Assembly (NCBI RefSeq): GCF_027980145.1
Contig: NZ_JAMZNK010000004.1
Location: 159,728-223,727 of the forward strand
Direction of reading: 5' to 3'
Length of the DNA stretch: 64,000 nucleotides
Origin: Flavobacterium azizsancarii
Lineage (GTDB): Bacteria; Bacteroidota; Bacteroidia; Flavobacteriales; Flavobacteriaceae
Part shown: in pieces, positions 60,561-64,000 of the stretch
Numbering within the stretch: position 1 is the stretch's first letter
Layout of the letters: every line of letters starts with the position of its first letter
Notes under the pieces: model-generated
The model's input: only the letters and a program-made list of their open reading frames with translations
Database searches by the model: none
Told to the model about the DNA's origin: nothing
Translations under genes and position numbers: made by a program

Positions 60561-60887
60561 AATGTTAGTATCGATTATTTTGATTTGATTGATGATGATT
60601 GTTTTTTTTGTTTTTTGTTAGTTTCTTTTTTTTCTTCAAACGAATTCAAAGTTCTTATTAAGACTCTTTTATCACCGATATGTTACACAAAAAAACAAAA
60701 AAGATTATGTTTTTTTTAAGAGAGTCTGTTTTTTAATAGATTAGCGTTTTAATTTTTTGATAATTTTAACATTCAAAACAAAATACTTTTTACATATATC
60801 GAAGAGTTTTGTTGTATTTTATATGTTTTTCATTTTCTGTAATTGCTGAATAAGCAGTATCTTTGCTCACTTTAAAAATAAGTTTAC
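60561..60887. other. AT-rich region between divergent receptor and argS genes
   Basis: About 330 bases with long T and A runs near 60600-60700. I see no gene. The only signal is the argS -7 element. On the minus side no TAnnTTTG match was found before the receptor gene. Confidence 0.5.
60858..60865 (+). promoter_or_regulatory. -7 promoter element of argS (TATCTTTG)
   Basis: TATCTTTG fits TAnnTTTG and ends 22 bases before the argS ATG. The -33 position reads TTTTC. Confidence 0.5.
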
Positions 60888-62666
60888 ATGTCATTATCAC
60901 AAATTCTTACTCCTTCTATACAAAAAGCAATACAAGCATTATTTGATGTTACTGTTGATAAAATCGAATTTCAAACTACACGAAAAGAGTTTGAAGGCGA
61001 TATTACTATGGTCATTTTTCCTTTACTAAAAGTGATCAAAAGCAATCCCGTAGAATTAGGAAATAAAATAGGAAATTATTTAGTAGAGAATCTTCCTGAG
61101 GTATCACGTTTCAATGTTGTTTCGGGTTTTTTGAATATTGTAATTGCCGATAGTTATTATTTGAGTTTCTTTAATGAAATAAGAGAAAATCAAAAATTTG
61201 GATATTTTACTCCAAATCCTGATGAGAAAGCCATTATGGTCGAATACTCTTCGCCAAATACCAATAAACCTTTGCACTTAGGTCACGTTCGTAACAATTT
61301 ATTAGGATATTCTGTTGCTGAGATTATTAAAGCTTCAGGAAAAAAAGTATACAAAACGCAGATTATCAATGACCGTGGTATTCATATTTGTAAATCGATG
61401 CTGGCTTGGCAGAAATTTGGAAATGGTGAAACTCCGGAAAGTTCAAACCTAAAAGGAGATAAATTAGTTGGTAAATATTATGTTGAGTTTGATAAAGCTT
61501 ATAAAGCTGAAATTTCTCAACTAATGGAAGCTGGAAAAACCGAAGAAGAAGCTAAAAAACAAGCCCCAATTATTATTGAAGCACAAGAAATGCTTAAAAA
61601 ATGGGAAGCCGGTGACGAAGAAGTTATTTCTCTATGGAAAAAAATGAACCAATGGGTTTATGATGGTTTTGCAATAACATACAAAAATTTAGGAGTCAAT
61701 TTTGATAAATACTATTACGAAAGTAATACCTACTTATTAGGAAAAGATGTTGTTCAGATAGGTCTGGATAGTGGTGTTTTCGAAAAAGATCCTGATGGTT
61801 CAGTTTGGATTGATTTAACAGATGAAGGCCTGGATCGTAAAATTGTATTGCGTTCAGACGGAACTGCTGTTTATATGACACAAGATATAGGAACTGCAAT
61901 TCAGCGTGTAAAAGATATGCCTGATGTTGGCGGAATGGTTTATACAGTAGGTAACGAACAAGATTATCACTTTAAAGTATTGTTCCTGATCCTGAAAAAA
62001 TTAGGTTTTGACTGGGCTTCAAGTTTGTATCATTTATCATACGGAATGGTTGATTTACCATCAGGAAAAATGAAAAGCCGTGAAGGTACTGTTGTAGATG
62101 CTGATGATTTAATGCAGGATATGACAGATACTGCACAACAAATCTCAGAAGATCTGGGGAAACTAGATAGTTATTCTGCAGAGGAAAAAGCTAAATTGTA
62201 TAAAACAATTGGTCTGGGAGCTTTAAAATATTACATTTTAAAAGTAGATCCTAAAAAACGTATTTTGTTTAATCCGGAAGAATCTGTTGATTTTGCAGGA
62301 AATACAGGTCCGTTTATTCAATATACTTATGCAAGAATTCAGTCAATTATCCGTAAAGCCGATTTCGATTTTTCGGCACAAACCAATACGGAAGAATTGC
62401 ATGAAAAAGAAAAAGAATTGGTAAAACAAATCGAACTTTTTCCGGAAGTAATTCAAAATGCTGCTCAAAATCATAGTCCTGCGTTAATTGCCAACTATAC
62501 GTATGATTTGGTAAAAGAATATAACTCTTTCTATCAGTCAGTTCATATATTAGGAGAAGTAGATCAAACAAAGAAAATATTCAGAGTACAGCTTTCTCAA
62601 AAAGTGGCTGAGGTAATAAAGAGTGCTTTTACTTTACTAGGAATCGAAGTTCCCGAGAGAATGTAA
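60888..62666 (+). CDS. argS: Arginyl-tRNA synthetase
   Basis: A 592-residue class I aminoacyl-tRNA synthetase. NTNKPLHLGHVRNNLLG holds the HIGH motif as HLGH, and SGKMKSREGTVV replaces KMSKS with KMKSREG. The N-terminal Add1 domain (1-110) and the C-terminal DALR anticodon-binding domain (about 470-592) with GPFIQYTYARIQSI are present. Length matches the family. It charges tRNA-Arg in the cytoplasm. Confidence 0.97.
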   Translation: MSLSQILTPSIQKAIQALFDVTVDKIEFQTTRKEFEGDITMVIFPLLKVIKSNPVELGNKIGNYLVENLPEVSRFNVVSGFLNIVIADSYYLSFFNEIRENQKFGYFTPNPDEKAIMVEYSSPNTNKPLHLGHVRNNLLGYSVAEIIKASGKKVYKTQIINDRGIHICKSMLAWQKFGNGETPESSNLKGDKLVGKYYVEFDKAYKAEISQLMEAGKTEEEAKKQAPIIIEAQEMLKKWEAGDEEVISLWKKMNQWVYDGFAITYKNLGVNFDKYYYESNTYLLGKDVVQIGLDSGVFEKDPDGSVWIDLTDEGLDRKIVLRSDGTAVYMTQDIGTAIQRVKDMPDVGGMVYTVGNEQDYHFKVLFLILKKLGFDWASSLYHLSYGMVDLPSGKMKSREGTVVDADDLMQDMTDTAQQISEDLGKLDSYSAEEKAKLYKTIGLGALKYYILKVDPKKRILFNPEESVDFAGNTGPFIQYTYARIQSIIRKADFDFSAQTNTEELHEKEKELVKQIELFPEVIQNAAQNHSPALIANYTYDLVKEYNSFYQSVHILGEVDQTKKIFRVQLSQKVAEVIKSAFTLLGIEVPERM

Positions 62667-63016
62667 GTGTAATAAATAAAAAATAAAGTCTTAAAAATTT
62701 AGGAGTCGATGATTGTAAAATTATCGGCTCTTTTTTTTTTTTGAAAAAAGTCTATAATTTACGATTAGTGAGTTCCTGAAAAATGAAATAATTATTATGA
62801 AATGGTTAACGATTTTGCTTGAAAATTTTCTTGTAAAAAAAATAAATTAACATTTGCAAATGTCGTTTTTATAGCTAAGTTTACGGTAAGAAAATGATTT
62901 ATAAAAATAGCCTAAAAAGCCAGTAAATATAGGAGATGAGCTAATTTTTTTTCTCTTTTAAGATAAGCGAGGAAGCTGAAAATCGTAAGAGTAAGCAAAA
63001 CTAAAAACCCAAAACA
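62667..63016. other. Intergenic region with palindromes upstream of the secreted protein gene
   Basis: After the argS terminator about 275 bases hold no gene. Palindromes are GAAAATTTTC (62821-62830) and ACATTTGCAAATGT (62850-62863), 14 bases and perfect. The latter is a candidate operator for the gene at 63017. Confidence 0.5.
62703..62741 (+). terminator. Terminator of argS
   Basis: GAGTCGAT (62703-62710) pairs with ATCGGCTC (62723-62730) with one T-G pair, then about twelve T. Confidence 0.88.
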
Positions 63017-63727
63017 ATGATTAAAAACCCTTTTTTATTACTAGCACTTCTTCTAGTATGTTGTACAATTAATGCACAAGATTTAATTTCGCCTTCTTAT
63101 GGATTTTCTCATAGTAAAACGGCTTACATTACTTTAGCTGACGGAACTGAAATCAACGGAACTATCAAAGATATTGATAGAGACAAAGGATTAATTGAGT
63201 ACATAAAATTACAAGACGGAGCTGGAAAAAAACACAAACTAAAACCAGAAGATATTAAGTTTATGTACTTACCTCCAAGTGGACTTGACAACTTAGGTAA
63301 GAAACTTAATTTCCTTGAAGACTTTAAAAAATGGAATGACACTAAGTTAAACCAGGATTTTTTAAATCAAGGTTATGCTTATTTCGAAACAGCTGATGTA
63401 AAAATCAAAAAGAAAAACAGCAAATTATTAATGCAATTGCTTAATCCTTCATTCAGTAAAGATTTTAAAGTTTATTGTGATCCTTATGCAAAAGAAACTA
63501 CTTCATTAGGAGTTGGTGGAGTTAAATTTATTGGTGGAGATGCAAAATCTTACTATGTAGCTAAAAAAGATTCACCGGCATTCTTGTTAAAGAAAAAAGA
63601 TTACAAAAAAGAGTTTGCTCCATTATGGGGAAGCTGTGAAAAAGTAATTTCTGGAAATCCTGAGCCTAAATGGACAGATTTAACAAAACATATTGTTGCT
63701 TATTCTGAGTGTGTAGATCCAAGCTAA
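63017..63727 (+). CDS. Secreted protein of unknown function
   Basis: A 236-residue protein with a signal peptide (PFLLLALLLVCCTINAQ). AYITLADGTEINGTIKDIDRDKG begins a small beta-rich domain, similar in pattern to Bacteroidota proteins with an ADGT repeat. The middle is Lys-rich (DVKIKKKNSKLL, KKKDYKKEF), and two cysteines near the end (WGSCEKV, YSECVD) could pair. I do not recognise a family. Codon use is biased to A-ending Lys and Glu as in highly expressed genes. Single gene. Confidence 0.65.
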   Translation: MIKNPFLLLALLLVCCTINAQDLISPSYGFSHSKTAYITLADGTEINGTIKDIDRDKGLIEYIKLQDGAGKKHKLKPEDIKFMYLPPSGLDNLGKKLNFLEDFKKWNDTKLNQDFLNQGYAYFETADVKIKKKNSKLLMQLLNPSFSKDFKVYCDPYAKETTSLGVGGVKFIGGDAKSYYVAKKDSPAFLLKKKDYKKEFAPLWGSCEKVISGNPEPKWTDLTKHIVAYSECVDPS

Positions 63728-63863
63728 TACGTAACAAGATAGTCTATATTTGATCTTGATATTCTTTAATAGATTTTTAGCTAAATATAGCAAACAAAAA
63801 AAGCCGATAGTTCTGGAAGAGGGCACTGAAAAAGTCCTTTTCAGGAATAATTGTTAATTAAAG

Positions 63864-63897
63864 GAGTAGAAGCTAAAAGTTTTCTACTCTTTTTTTT
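63864..63897 (+). terminator. Terminator-like hairpin in the IS left end
   Basis: GAGTAGAA (63864-63871) and TTCTACTC (63882-63889) form an 8-bp stem over a 10-base loop, then eight T. Placed before the transposase, it would block transcription entering from the host side. Confidence 0.65.
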
Positions 63898-63930
63898 GTA
63901 TCTTTTGGGTGTAATCATAAGGCTTTTTAG

Positions 63931-64000
63931 ATGTTAATTCAACAGCAACAAATTCAGTTTAGTCCCTATTCTTCATTATATGATTTAATCGTTCCAAAGG
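63931..64000 (+). CDS. IS1182-family transposase, N-terminus only
   Basis: Only the first 23 residues are in the window. They read MLIQQQQIQFSPYSSLYDLI and then VPK, matching the QxFSPYSxLYDxIVPK start of IS1182-family DDE transposases in Bacteroidota. The catalytic residues lie beyond the end, so activity cannot be judged. A near-consensus -7 element (TATCTTTTG at 63899-63907) precedes it. Confidence 0.7.
   Translation, partial: MLIQQQQIQFSPYSSLYDLIVPK

Larger units (their letters stand above)
63821..64000 (+). mobile_element. Left end of an IS1182-like insertion sequence
   Basis: The sequence from about 63821 (GGGCACTGAAAAAGTCC) holds a hairpin CTGAAAA/TTTTCAG (63826-63844). It leads into a transposase gene that runs off the window. 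The right end is outside, so the exact inverted repeat, the boundary and any target duplication cannot be fixed. The start is an estimate from the loss of intergenic character. Confidence 0.55.

Overview
The window reads as a chromosomal segment of a Bacteroidota bacterium, most likely a Flavobacterium or close relative. The support is AT-rich DNA, almost no Shine-Dalgarno sequences, Bacteroidota promoters (TTTG, about 19-20 bases, TAnnTTTG), a TonB-dependent receptor with an N-terminal carboxypeptidase-like domain, DUF4105 and DUF4369 proteins, and several families of short intergenic inverted repeats. No database search was possible. Family names come from motifs, length and gene order.

Bases 1-25400 are one long, same-strand surface polysaccharide (O-antigen type) locus. 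It opens with a CDP-deoxysugar set: rfbF (3' end only), rfbG, a short-chain reductase, an acetolactate-synthase-like ThDP enzyme and rfbH. This matches the logic of CDP-yersiniose, a 4-C-branched 3,6-dideoxyhexose. A very AT-rich middle follows with a Wzx-type flippase, six or seven glycosyltransferases (one FUT8/NodZ-like), a Wzy-type polymerase and an acyltransferase. The end holds a dTDP-L-rhamnose 4-epimerase-like enzyme, gmd and fcl (GDP-L-fucose), a WecA/WbpL-like initiating transferase, a cupin, a sugar aminotransferase, rmlC, rmlD, rmlA and a PglF/WbpM-like membrane 4,6-dehydratase. CDP-, GDP-, dTDP- and probably UDP-linked sugars are therefore all made here. rmlB, the E3 reductase partner of RfbH, and Wzz/Wza/Wzc functions are not visible. 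A terminator closes the locus at 25444-25477, followed by an algI-type MBOAT acetylase with an SGNH-like partner.

Bases 28255-46740 are mainly housekeeping: a DUF4105 membrane protein, pssA, a GH25 lysozyme, the kdsD-tatC-CMD-lptB group (minus strand), recQ (divergent from kdsD, lacking zinc cysteines), a FAD oxidoreductase, an SMI1/KNR4-like gene paired with an unknown gene, a quinone oxidoreductase, exported msrB-msrA, and idi-queD-bcp-manA.

Bases 46796-64000 hold a tRNA-Thr(UGU) with a clear promoter and terminator, a DUF5362-like membrane protein, a DUF4369 lipoprotein, htpG, a lipocalin-like lipoprotein, an OmpA lipoprotein, an orphan ABC ATPase, an S9 peptidase, a FabH-like synthase, cutC, a TonB-family outer-membrane protein, argS and an unknown secreted protein. 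The window ends inside an IS1182-like transposase.

The intergenic DNA is unusually rich in dispersed inverted repeats. One family (CAGTCTCAGT/ACTGAGACTG) lies between convergent genes at three places. A 121-bp element with 17-bp perfect terminal inverted repeats lies at 41113-41233.
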